Under the pieces are notes generated by a model. The model had not been told where the DNA came from. It did not search any database and saw nothing but the letters and a program-made list of their open reading frames with translations. The position numbers and the translations under genes are program-made. From assembly GCA_934746015.1 (NCBI GenBank), contig CAKVEW010000035.1:1-32867 (forward strand): 32,867 bases of DNA, written 5' to 3'. Shown here one piece after another: positions 25,262 to 32,831 of this stretch. Each line of letters begins with the position of its first letter. Within the stretch, counting starts at the first letter, position 1. Source of the stretch: an uncultured Clostridium sp. GTDB lineage: Bacteria > Bacillota > Clostridia > Clostridiales > Clostridiaceae.

Positions 25262-25277
25262 AGCATTAATCATGCCA
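25262..25277 (-). promoter_or_regulatory. Sigma-54 (-24/-12) promoter of the ssnA-ygfK-xdhD operon
   Basis: On the minus strand the sequence TGGCATGATTAATGCT matches TGGCAc-g-N4-tTGCa, with the invariant GG (25275-25276) and GC (25263-25264) exactly 10 bases apart. Transcription would start near 25250, about 28 bases before the ssnA ATG. A sigma-54 enhancer-binding protein is encoded 2.3 kb upstream (27614-28888), which supports the call. Confidence 0.72.
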
Positions 25278-25420
25278 AAATATAAATTTACTCATATATT
25301 CATTTAGTTTGTGAGTTATCTATTTTTAATTTTCATAAAAATAAATATTTTTAATTTATTTCTTTGCTATTTTTATCATATTTATAAATATAATTATCAT
25401 TTTAAGAATTATAAAAAAAA

Positions 25421-25487
25421 GGATACAGATATTATATTCTTTGCGACCTCGCAAGCTCCAAGTCGCCAGAATATAATATCTATATCC
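25421..25487 (-). terminator. Long-stem terminator with a structured G+C-rich loop
   Basis: Arms of 20 bp (25421-25440 and 25468-25487, one mismatch) enclose a 27-nt loop that holds its own hairpin (TTGCGA/TCGCAA) or an alternative GCGAC/GTCGC pairing. The minus-strand exit has eight T residues (25413-25420), so it terminates the small-protein gene that ends at 25534. The long stem and compound loop are unusual for a simple terminator. Confidence 0.7.
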
Positions 25488-25533
25488 TCATACACTGAAG
25501 GAAAGAAATTAGTAGTAAATTGCCTATCCTCAT

Positions 25534-25740
25534 TTAATATATTATAGACGCTATAAGTTTAATTATTTCATATATAACGAAAATAATAATAATAATAATA
25601 ATCACAGTAAGGCATCCACCTTTTCCAGAGCCTCCACTATTTCCTGAGTTATTTCCACCCCCGGATTTATTAATTACTTCATTAAATAAATAATCGTCTA
25701 GAATATCATGTCGTCCATCATTATTAAAATCTCCATTCAT
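25534..25740 (-). CDS. Small membrane protein with Asp-rich loop and Gly/Ser linker
   Basis: This 68-aa ORF has a strong ribosome site (GGGGGA, seven bases before the ATG). The N-terminus has an EF-hand/dockerin-like spacing, DFNNDGRHDILDD, with acidic residues at loop positions 1, 3, 5, 9 and 12 though position 8 is not hydrophobic. A Gly/Ser/Asn linker (residues 27-40), one Cys and a single isoleucine-rich membrane helix near residues 44-66 follow. It lacks a signal peptide, so it is probably tail-anchored with the acidic part in the cytosol. It lies 83 bp after the ADP-ribosylglycohydrolase gene and before a terminator, so the two are likely co-transcribed. I do not recognise the family. 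Confidence 0.65.
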   Translation of the reverse strand: MNGDFNNDGRHDILDDYLFNEVINKSGGGNNSGNSGGSGKGGCLTVIIIIIIIFVIYEIIKLIASIIY

Positions 25741-25823
25741 TTATATTCCCCCAATCTCTTTGAATACCCTGAATTTAATTCATCAATTCATATATTTTTT
25801 TATTTAAATTATTTTCCTATCAA

Positions 25824-26789
25824 TTATTTTTCATCTTTTAGTTCATTTCTAATTAAAAAATTCTCACAGCATTTTATAATTATGTCTTTTTGAATTAAGC
25901 AATCAATCCATTTTGATGGAATGTAATCCAGCCCATACAAAAGTCCTGCAAGGCCACCTGCTACGGCTGCAACAGTATCTGTATCACTACCGAGATTAAC
26001 TGCTTTTAATACACAATCTTCGTAGTTCTCAGTTGTATACAAGCACCACAGTGCTGCTTCTAATGTATCTACAACATACCCAGAGCTTTTAATTTCCTTT
26101 CGTGGTAAATCCCCAAAATTATTTTTAAAAATACGCCAATAGTGTTTTAGCTCCTTTTCATTTAAATAATATTGTTTTGCAGCATATAAACCTTTTTTTA
26201 TAGATTCTTTGGATGGATTATCAATTAGTGCCATTGCTACAGAAGTATATATGCCACAGGCTATCATAGAACGCATATGTGCATGAGTTAAAGCTGAAAC
26301 AGAATGAACTAATTCTATATGGCTCTTTCTCTCAAAAGGAGTGTGTACCCCTTGTAATCGAATGTAAAAAGCTAAAGGTAGAATTCGCATAAGGGAACCG
26401 TTACCGTTTGAATCCTCCTCTATAGCTCCACATTTTGAAATTTCCGTACCATTAATAAATTTTCTCAGTGCTGCTTCAACAGTCATACCAATATCAAAGC
26501 ATATACCAAAAGGGGTATATTCCCCATCTTTGTACCATTTGCAAAATGCTTCCATGGTATTTATTAATTCATATTTTTCGCACAAAGTATCCATTAAGCA
26601 AAGTGTCATACTTGTATCATCTGACCATGTTCCAGGAGGTTGATTATATGTACCATATCCAAACATTTCAGTCACTGGAGATTTATCTAAATCTTCTCTG
26701 TATGAAAATTCTACTGGTACACCACAAGCATCTGCTACAGCAAGTCCAAAAACCCCAGATTTTACAACTTCAACAAATCTCTTATCCAT
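25824..26789 (-). CDS. ADP-ribosylglycohydrolase (DraG/ARH family)
   Basis: A 321-aa all-helical hydrolase that should remove ADP-ribose from a modified target. The dinuclear metal site is visible: TWSDDTSM (about 54-61) at the N-terminal end and LGSDTDTVAA (about 266-275) at the C-terminal end. GSLMRILPLA and LTHAHMRS are also typical. The ATG has AGGAG at good spacing. It follows the HAD gene's terminator, is probably co-transcribed with the small membrane protein gene, and interrupts the purine cluster. Five of its ten Arg codons are CGN, against one of about fourteen in ssnA, suggesting separate origin. No ADP-ribosyltransferase gene is visible in the window. Confidence 0.87.
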   Translation of the reverse strand: MDKRFVEVVKSGVFGLAVADACGVPVEFSYREDLDKSPVTEMFGYGTYNQPPGTWSDDTSMTLCLMDTLCEKYELINTMEAFCKWYKDGEYTPFGICFDIGMTVEAALRKFINGTEISKCGAIEEDSNGNGSLMRILPLAFYIRLQGVHTPFERKSHIELVHSVSALTHAHMRSMIACGIYTSVAMALIDNPSKESIKKGLYAAKQYYLNEKELKHYWRIFKNNFGDLPRKEIKSSGYVVDTLEAALWCLYTTENYEDCVLKAVNLGSDTDTVAAVAGGLAGLLYGLDYIPSKWIDCLIQKDIIIKCCENFLIRNELKDEK

Positions 26790-26920
26790 ACTATTTCTCC
26801 TCTTAATAACTTATAAATTTAAATACTTTCAATTTTCTCAGAAAATTTTTCAAAGCCATATTCCATATATAAATTATGTTAATTATATCAAATTTCCCGA
26901 AAATTTTCATTTATATAAAA

Positions 26921-26945
26921 AAGAGCTATCCCTAAGACAGCTCTT
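26921..26945 (-). terminator. Terminator of the regulator-HAD unit
   Basis: AAGAGCT (26921-26927) and AGCTCTT (26939-26945) pair around an 11-nt loop; the minus-strand exit carries a run of about six T. The stem overlaps the HAD stop codon, so the glycohydrolase downstream is a separate unit. Confidence 0.7.
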
Positions 26946-27597
26946 AAAATATTAAATTTCTTAATTCTTTTACATCTTTAAAATAATAATTTGAATTTTC
27001 TTTCATGAATTCAATTATTTCTGGTATTAAATGTGACCAACCTGCGCTAGCAAAATCTACTCCACCTTCTCTTGCCATATCTAAACCTGGTTTTAAGTCA
27101 TCAACTACAAGAATATCTTTTTTGTTTAGATTAAATAATCTCATTGTTTCTGTTATAGAGTATGGATTTGGTTTTCTTTTATCTTCATCAATATCCCATC
27201 CAAATATTTTATCAGGTTCTATACCACAATTAATCATATAATCTCTTTTTATCCTATCACTTTCTGAATGAGAAGAAACGCAAATAATACCGCCTTTTTC
27301 TTTAAAATCATTGATTAATTCTTTAAAACCATCATAAAAGTTAGGTATATTAGCCTTTGTATAATTTGTCCAAATTTTGTACTGATATTCTTGTTCCTCA
27401 TTATTAAACTTTAATATATCCTTACATAGTTCTGAAAAACCTGGATTAAAACATTTTAAAACAAATTCCTCTAAGGATAAATTACTACAATCTGGTCTTA
27501 GTACCTTAAGTGCTTCTAGAAAAGAAGGATAATGTATATCTGGAGTACTTTTAACAACTGTATCATCATGATCTAAAATCAAACATTTATATTTCAT
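26944..27597 (-). CDS. HAD-superfamily phosphatase
   Basis: A 217-aa HAD hydrolase with a helical cap. All four motifs are present: DHDDT (nucleophile Asp9, acid/base Asp11), Ser in CVSSHSE, Lys in KRKPNP, and DD in VVDDLKPG. It resembles phosphoglycolate phosphatase or nucleotidase-type members; the substrate is not readable, but a nucleotide or sugar phosphate would fit the purine context (inference). The gene starts 16 bp after the regulator stop with AAAGG upstream, so it is co-transcribed with the regulator and ends at its own terminator. Confidence 0.85.
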   Translation of the reverse strand: MKYKCLILDHDDTVVKSTPDIHYPSFLEALKVLRPDCSNLSLEEFVLKCFNPGFSELCKDILKFNNEEQEYQYKIWTNYTKANIPNFYDGFKELINDFKEKGGIICVSSHSESDRIKRDYMINCGIEPDKIFGWDIDEDKRKPNPYSITETMRLFNLNKKDILVVDDLKPGLDMAREGGVDFASAGWSHLIPEIIEFMKENSNYYFKDVKELRNLIF

Positions 27598-27613
27598 AAA
27601 ATAAATACCTTTC

Positions 27614-28888
27614 TTAACTTTTTCTATATAAGGTAGCTAGTCCTATTCCTAATTTCTTTGCAGCTTTAGATTTTCCTTTAGTATCATGTCCATATTTTTC
27701 TAATGCATAATTTATATATTTTTTTTCTAGCTCCTCTAAGGTTATTAAATCTCCATCTAGAATATTATCTAAAGGATCTTCATTACTATTATAATATTCA
27801 TCTATATAATCTGGTAAAATACTTGTTGTTATTAAATTATCTTCAGAAACTAAATTAATCATAAACTCTACTGAATTTTGTAATTCTCTTATATTTCCCT
27901 TCCAAGGATAATACTTTAACTTTTCAATAACCTTATCCTCTATATTAATTTTAGCTATGTCATTCATTATACAATATCTATCTATAAAATTTAACACTAA
28001 AGGCTTTATATCTTCTTTTCTTCTTGAAAGACTAGGTATTTCTATAGGAATTACATTTATTCTATAAAACAAGTCTTCTCTAAAGGTTTTTTCTTTAATC
28101 ATTTCTCTCATATTTTTATTAGTAGCAGCTATAACTCTTATATCTAAATTAATCATTTTATTAGAACCAATTTTACAAAATTTTCTCTCTTGAAGTACTC
28201 TAAGTAACTTAACTTGCAAAGCTAATGGCATATCTCCAATTTCATCTAAAAATATAATACCACCGTTAGCTAATTCAAATTTTCCAACTCTTCCAGAATT
28301 ACTAGCTCCACTAAAAGCTCCTTTTGAATAACCAAAAAGTTCACTTTCTAATAGAGGCTCTGGTATGGCTGCACAATTAATAGCAATAAATGGTCTATTT
28401 CTTCTATTACTTTGTGAATGTATAGCCCTAGCTATTACTTCTTTTCCTGTACCACTATCCCCTGTAATAAGAACTGATGAAGTGGAATTTGCTATTTTTA
28501 AAATTTTTTCCTTAATATTTTTCATAGCTTTAGATTCTCCAATTATAGAATCTAAAGCTACTTCTCCCCATACATTATTTTTAGTTTCATTATTACATTT
28601 ATCTTTGTTACATATTTTGTTTAATATAATTACACTTTTATAATTGTATGAATCACTATTAATATTTAAAACTTCACCTATTCCATCAAACTCAATTTCA
28701 TTATATCTTATAATAATTTTACTTCCATCTTTTTCTAAAAATACTTCTACATCTCCTAATTCTTTACTTCCTATATTTAAAGCTTTTTTCACATAATTAT
28801 TAGCATAGATAATATTATTATTAGAATTTAAAATGATAATTCCATCACTAATTTTATTAGCAATACTCTCAATAAATTTCTCTTCCAT
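27614..28888 (-). CDS. Sigma-54-dependent enhancer-binding regulator (PAS-AAA+-Fis)
   Basis: This 424-aa activator has an N-terminal PAS-like domain (about 1-90, SDGIIILNSNNNIIYAN). The sigma-54 AAA+ domain follows: Walker A GDSGTGKE near 143-150, the sigma-54 contact loop as GAFSGA near 190-195 (consensus GAFTGA), and Walker B GGIIFLDEIGD. A short Fis-type HTH ends in GIGLATLYRKS. The PAS domain, rather than a receiver, implies direct sensing of a small ligand or redox state. The sigma-54 promoter before ssnA is the obvious target; the ygeY operon may be another, but its promoter is outside the window. It has its own unit between two terminators, with GGTGATAGT before the ATG. Confidence 0.9.
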   Translation of the reverse strand: MEEKFIESIANKISDGIIILNSNNNIIYANNYVKKALNIGSKELGDVEVFLEKDGSKIIIRYNEIEFDGIGEVLNINSDSYNYKSVIILNKICNKDKCNNETKNNVWGEVALDSIIGESKAMKNIKEKILKIANSTSSVLITGDSGTGKEVIARAIHSQSNRRNRPFIAINCAAIPEPLLESELFGYSKGAFSGASNSGRVGKFELANGGIIFLDEIGDMPLALQVKLLRVLQERKFCKIGSNKMINLDIRVIAATNKNMREMIKEKTFREDLFYRINVIPIEIPSLSRRKEDIKPLVLNFIDRYCIMNDIAKINIEDKVIEKLKYYPWKGNIRELQNSVEFMINLVSEDNLITTSILPDYIDEYYNSNEDPLDNILDGDLITLEELEKKYINYALEKYGHDTKGKSKAAKKLGIGLATLYRKS

Positions 28889-28964
28889 ACTATCACCTTT
28901 ATCCCATAGTATTTACAATCCCATTTATTATATGTTACCATTTTTACCTTAATTGCACAAATAA

Positions 28965-29000
28965 AAAGTAGCATTTAATTTAAATATTAAATACTACTTT
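28965..29000 (-). terminator. Terminator of the xdhC-mocA-ygeY operon
   Basis: A 15-bp stem (28965-28979 with 28986-29000, one G-U pair in the minus-strand RNA) lies 6 bp after the ygeY stop and is followed by TTTTTATTT on the minus strand. Confidence 0.78.
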
Positions 29001-29005
29001 CATAA

Positions 29006-30232
29006 TTAATATATATTTTTATTAATTTTCTTTAAATATATAAGTGGAATTAAAGAATACATAGCTGCTGATTTAACTATTTCACTTTTCCATGTTTTTT
29101 CATTTGGTGAATGAGCTTCATCTTCACGACCTGGTCCAAAACCTATACAGGGAATATCATATCGTCCCATTATAGATACTCCATTTGTAGAAAATGTCCA
29201 TTTATCAACTATCGGATCATTTTTAAAAAGCATTTGGTAAGTATCTACTAAAGTTTGACAAACCTCATGTTCTTCAGGTATTAACCAAGTTGGAAAAAAT
29301 GATGTAGTTTTATATAAAAGTCCTGTATAAGATGTTTTCTTATAATCATACATTTCTACTTTTGCTTTTGCTTTCTTTACAGAAGGCAAAGTTCTTATTT
29401 GTTCTAATGCTGATTCATAGGTTTCTCCATAAGTTAACCTTCTATCAATTGAAATACTACATCCATCTGGAACAGCACATCTTGATGGTGATGAGTAAAA
29501 AATTTCGGACACAGTTAATGTTCCCTTACCTAAAAAATCATTATCAATTATTTTATCATCTAAATCCTTTAATTCATTAAGTATTGGAGCCATTTTAAAT
29601 ATGGCATTTTCTCCCCTTTCCGGAGCAGAACCATGACAACTTAAACCTGTTGTACTAATCTTAATTTCCATTCTACCTCTATGTCCCCTATTTATATTAC
29701 ATCCTGTAGGTTCTGTAATTACAACAAATTCAGGTTTTACATTGTCTTCTTTAATTATATATTGCCAGCATAAACCATCACAATCTTCTTCTTGTACTGT
29801 GCATGCTACTAATAATGTATAATCGTCTTCTAAATCTAAATCTTTAATTATTTTACCAGCATAGACCATAGCGGCAATTCCTCCACCTTGATCACTAGCT
29901 CCTCTTCCTAATATTATTTCCTCATCTTCGTCACCTTCATAAGGATTATAATTCCAAAGGTTTGGATCACCAACTCCAACAGTATCTACATGCCCATCCA
30001 TAGCTATTAAATGGCTTCCTTTACCAATATACCCTAAAATATTCCCCATTGGATCAATTTCTATTTTATCAAAGCCCACCTTTTCCATTTCTTTTTTTAT
30101 CCTAAGTATTTTAGCTTCTTCATTACAACTCTCACAGGGTATTGCTATTATTTCTCTTAAAAAAGTACTCATATCCTCTTTATATTTTTCTGCGCATTTT
30201 ATAACCTGGTCAGATATAAATCTGTAATCCAT
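29006..30232 (-). CDS. ygeY: YgeY-type M20 metallohydrolase, selenium-metabolism linked
   Basis: A 408-aa M20 peptidase/deacetylase-fold enzyme. Metal and catalytic residues are visible: [33 protein letters not shown] and a C-terminal EDEAHSPNE. The opening [17 protein letters not shown] and [11 protein letters not shown] match YgeY, which accompanies ygfK, ssnA and xdhD and has been tied to anaerobic urate breakdown; its exact amide substrate is not settled. I chose ATG 30232, with GGAGG eight bases upstream; the in-frame GTG at 30247 falls within that site. It is the last gene of the operon, 53 bp after mocA, and precedes a terminator. Confidence 0.88.
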   Translation of the reverse strand: MDYRFISDQVIKCAEKYKEDMSTFLREIIAIPCESCNEEAKILRIKKEMEKVGFDKIEIDPMGNILGYIGKGSHLIAMDGHVDTVGVGDPNLWNYNPYEGDEDEEIILGRGASDQGGGIAAMVYAGKIIKDLDLEDDYTLLVACTVQEEDCDGLCWQYIIKEDNVKPEFVVITEPTGCNINRGHRGRMEIKISTTGLSCHGSAPERGENAIFKMAPILNELKDLDDKIIDNDFLGKGTLTVSEIFYSSPSRCAVPDGCSISIDRRLTYGETYESALEQIRTLPSVKKAKAKVEMYDYKKTSYTGLLYKTTSFFPTWLIPEEHEVCQTLVDTYQMLFKNDPIVDKWTFSTNGVSIMGRYDIPCIGFGPGREDEAHSPNEKTWKSEIVKSAAMYSLIPLIYLKKINKNIY

Positions 30233-30285
30233 CCTTGGACCCTCCACCCTATTTCTAAATATACATCTCTTTATTATTTATTGTT

Positions 30286-30861
30286 TCATTTATTTATTGT
30301 AATAAATTTCTTATAATCTTCTAGAGTATCAATGTCTTGTAAAAAAAGTTCATTATCTAAATCAAAATATTTCACTTTATCCTGATTGTCTTTTATTACT
30401 TTTCTACCTCCAACATCTCCTTCTAAGGATTCTAATTCATTTTTTAAAAACTTTGGAAAAATAATAGGACTTCCAATCTTATCTTTAACTCGAGGTATTA
30501 TAATACTATCTTTAGACATCAAAGAAAAACCTATTAATTTATTTATAGAGTAGTAATCTATAAAAGGTTGATCTCCACAAAAAAACATAAAATTATTATC
30601 TAAATCTGCTTTAGCTAACCCAAGTTTTATAGAATAACTTTGACCATAAATAGCAAAATCATTTTTTATAACTTGTATTCCTTCATCTATTCCAAGTTTA
30701 ATAACATTATCTTCTCTTGCAACTAGAATTATCTTAGTAATATTACTTTTCTTAATTTCTCTTATTACTTTTTGTAGAATTACCTCTTCACCAAAATTCA
30801 TTAATAATTTGTTTTTTCCCATTCTTCTACTAAAACCAGATGCTAAAATAATACCATTCAT
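30286..30861 (-). CDS. mocA: Molybdenum cofactor cytidylyltransferase (MocA/YgfJ-like)
   Basis: A 191-aa nucleotidyltransferase that should link CMP to molybdopterin, making the cytosine-dinucleotide cofactor used by molybdenum hydroxylases. The N-terminal signature is IILASGFSRRMGKNKLL, with Gly/Arg/Lys positions for nucleotide binding; FFCGDQPF near 93-100 carries the metal-binding Asp, and SPIIFPKFL and GDVGGRKVI follow. Its place between the amidohydrolase and ygeY in an xdh operon fits that job. I chose ATG 30861: AAGGAT lies about nine bases upstream, whereas the in-frame GTG at 30870 would touch the ribosome site. Confidence 0.85.
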   Translation of the reverse strand: MNGIILASGFSRRMGKNKLLMNFGEEVILQKVIREIKKSNITKIILVAREDNVIKLGIDEGIQVIKNDFAIYGQSYSIKLGLAKADLDNNFMFFCGDQPFIDYYSINKLIGFSLMSKDSIIIPRVKDKIGSPIIFPKFLKNELESLEGDVGGRKVIKDNQDKVKYFDLDNELFLQDIDTLEDYKKFITINK

Positions 30862-30942
30862 TTTATACACATCCTTGCTCTTAGGTATGGCCTTTTATAA
30901 ATTATAGTTATTTAATCTAAAGTGATTTTTTCATCTGTATTA

Positions 30943-32304
30943 TTATATTTTAGAAAATAAATTATCTACAGCTATTCTAGCTTCAAAAACTGTCTTTTCT
31001 TCGTCTATAGTAGTAAGCTTTCCATCTTTAACTACTACTTTTCCTGCAATTATAGTGTAGTCTACAGGAGATTTAAAACCAACTGTTCCTAATATTGATT
31101 TTGGATCATATTCAGCGCCTATAAATTCTATTCTATTAGAATTTATCATAAATAAGTCTGCTGCCTTTCCTACTGAAAGCTCACCTAAGTCTTTTCTTCC
31201 AAGAACTCTAGCACTTCCTTTTGTAGCAAGCTTTAATATATCATACCCTGTTGGAGCCTTATTACTCCAGTTTGATCTATGAAGTAAATAGCAAATTCTA
31301 AGCTCTTCTAAAAGATTTGAGCCATCATTACTGGCACTTCCATCAACTGCTAGTCCAACTGGAACATCTAAACTTATCATTTCTGGAATTCTTGCTATAC
31401 CTGATGATAATTTCATATTAGAAATTGGGCAATGTGCTACTCCTGTTTGTGTTTTTGCTAAGACTTTAAGTTCCTCTGTATTAAAATGAATGCCATGTGC
31501 ATACCAAACATCACTACCAACCCAATTAAGTGTATCCATATATTCAAGAGGTCTCATATTAAATCTTTCAAGAGTATATTTTTCTTCATCTCTTGTTTCA
31601 GCTAAATGTGTATGAAGTCTCACATTATACTTTCTAGCTAAAGCTGCACTTTCTTTCATAAGTTCTGCTGTAACATTAAATGGTGCACATGGTGCTAAGG
31701 CAACTTGTCTCATTGAAAATTCATTAGCATCATGATATTTTTTTATAACTCTTTCTGAATCATATAGAACTCTATCCATCCTTTGAACAACTGAATCTGG
31801 TGGCAATCCGCCATCTTTCTTACTTAAATCCATACTACCTCTTGATGCATGAAATCTTATTCCAAGTTCTTTAGCAGAATTAAATTGCTCATCAATAAGG
31901 GTTTCTTCAGCTTTTTCAGGAAATAGATAATGATGATCAAAACAAGTAGTACACCCATACTTCATTAATTCTCCCATACCAACTAAAGAACTATATCTTA
32001 CTGATTCAGATACTACACCCTTCCATATTTCATATAAGGTAGTTAGCCAATCAAATAGCTCCATGTTTTGAACTTGTGGCAAATTTCTAGTAAAGGTTTG
32101 AAAAAGATGGTGGTGACTATTTACTAGTCCTGGATACACATACATATCTTTTGCATCAATTACTTCTTCTGCTTCATAAGTTTCATTACCTATATATTTT
32201 ATAACTCCATCTTCAATATATATATTTACATTTTTAAATAAATTATCATTTTCATCACAGGTTACTAAAGCTTTAATATTTTTTATAAATAAGGTTTTTT
32301 TCAT
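30943..32304 (-). CDS. 8-oxoguanine deaminase-like amidohydrolase
   Basis: A 453-aa member of the AtzB/TrzN-like amidohydrolases, close to 8-oxoguanine deaminases by the run HHHLFQTFTRNLP and the CFDHHYLFPE segment. Metal ligands: His64-66 region (VNSHHHLF), LHTHLAET, WYAHGIHF and AVDGSASNDGSN. The reaction would convert 8-oxoguanine (or a related aminopurine) to a urate-level oxopurine plus ammonia, feeding purine catabolism; guanine or another substrate is possible. GGAGGGG sits five bases before the ATG. It lies 53 bp after xdhC and 81 bp before mocA in the same operon. It differs clearly from SsnA, so the locus holds two amidohydrolases. Confidence 0.83.
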   Translation of the reverse strand: MKKTLFIKNIKALVTCDENDNLFKNVNIYIEDGVIKYIGNETYEAEEVIDAKDMYVYPGLVNSHHHLFQTFTRNLPQVQNMELFDWLTTLYEIWKGVVSESVRYSSLVGMGELMKYGCTTCFDHHYLFPEKAEETLIDEQFNSAKELGIRFHASRGSMDLSKKDGGLPPDSVVQRMDRVLYDSERVIKKYHDANEFSMRQVALAPCAPFNVTAELMKESAALARKYNVRLHTHLAETRDEEKYTLERFNMRPLEYMDTLNWVGSDVWYAHGIHFNTEELKVLAKTQTGVAHCPISNMKLSSGIARIPEMISLDVPVGLAVDGSASNDGSNLLEELRICYLLHRSNWSNKAPTGYDILKLATKGSARVLGRKDLGELSVGKAADLFMINSNRIEFIGAEYDPKSILGTVGFKSPVDYTIIAGKVVVKDGKLTTIDEEKTVFEARIAVDNLFSKI

Positions 32305-32357
32305 AATAACCCCTCCAAATTCAATTAATTAACCCTTTTAAATTCATATTTTTAATT

Positions 32358-32831
32358 TTATTCTTCTAATGATTTTTTTGTAGCATTAAATATCTTTTGA
32401 TATCCTGTACAACGACATAAATGTCCTGATATTTCTCTCTTTATTTCTTCATCACTATACTGCTTTCCACTATTGACAAGGGATGTAGTTGTAAGAACCA
32501 AACCTGGAGTGCAAAATCCACATTGTACAGCACCTTCATCTATATATGCTTTTTGAACCTTTGAAAGTTCTCCATTTTTTTCTAATCCCTCTACAGTTAA
32601 TATTTCTTTTCCATCAGCCCATACAGCCATATATATACATGAGTCTATTGGTAGTCCATCGACTAACACAGTGCAAGCTCCGCATTCTCCAACTGAACAT
32701 CCTCTTTTTACTCCTGTATAATGTAATCTTTCTCTTAACACATCTAAAAGAGTTTCTCTTATATCAACTTCTACAATATGTTTTTTCCCATTTATTGTTA
32801 ATGATATTTTCTTCATATATTCACTATTCAT
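32358..32831 (-). CDS. xdhC: Xanthine dehydrogenase 2Fe-2S subunit (XdhC-like)
   Basis: This 157-aa small subunit of a molybdenum hydroxylase carries two 2Fe-2S clusters: plant-type with Cys45, 50, 53 and 65 (GCSVGECGAC) and helical with Cys104, 107, 139 and 141 (QCGFCTPG, LCRCTGY). It shuttles electrons from the Mo subunit to an FAD subunit. The length equals E. coli XdhC. ATG 32831 has GGAGGTG six bases upstream, and the start overlaps the end of a probable upstream gene (translational coupling). Being a separate subunit, it belongs to a second hydroxylase distinct from the fused XdhD; the Mo and FAD subunits should lie beyond the right edge. Confidence 0.9.
   Translation of the reverse strand: MNSEYMKKISLTINGKKHIVEVDIRETLLDVLRERLHYTGVKRGCSVGECGACTVLVDGLPIDSCIYMAVWADGKEILTVEGLEKNGELSKVQKAYIDEGAVQCGFCTPGLVLTTTSLVNSGKQYSDEEIKREISGHLCRCTGYQKIFNATKKSLEE

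Noticed and set aside
25223..25273. Longer ssnA form starting at 25273
   Set aside because: It has no ribosome site, exceeds the family length by 17 residues and would begin inside the sigma-54 promoter.
25311..25547. 78-codon plus-strand ORF
   Set aside because: It has no ribosome site, runs through the long-stem terminator and overlaps the 3' end of the minus-strand small protein gene. Its composition is that of A+T-rich noncoding DNA.
26468..26806. 112-codon plus-strand ORF opposite the ADP-ribosylglycohydrolase
   Set aside because: It overlaps conserved metal-site codons of the minus-strand gene and has no ribosome site.
27600..27625. Possible frameshift at the end of the sigma-54 regulator (one base less in AAAAA would fuse it to the HAD gene)
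   Set aside because: The HTH is already complete through LATLYRKS, the HAD gene has its own start and ribosome site, and fused regulator-HAD proteins are not a known architecture.
30862..30942. Second sigma-54 promoter before mocA (GGCC...AGAGCA on the minus strand)
   Set aside because: The GG and GC elements are 12 bases apart rather than 10, so the spacing is wrong; read-through from the upstream gene is sufficient.
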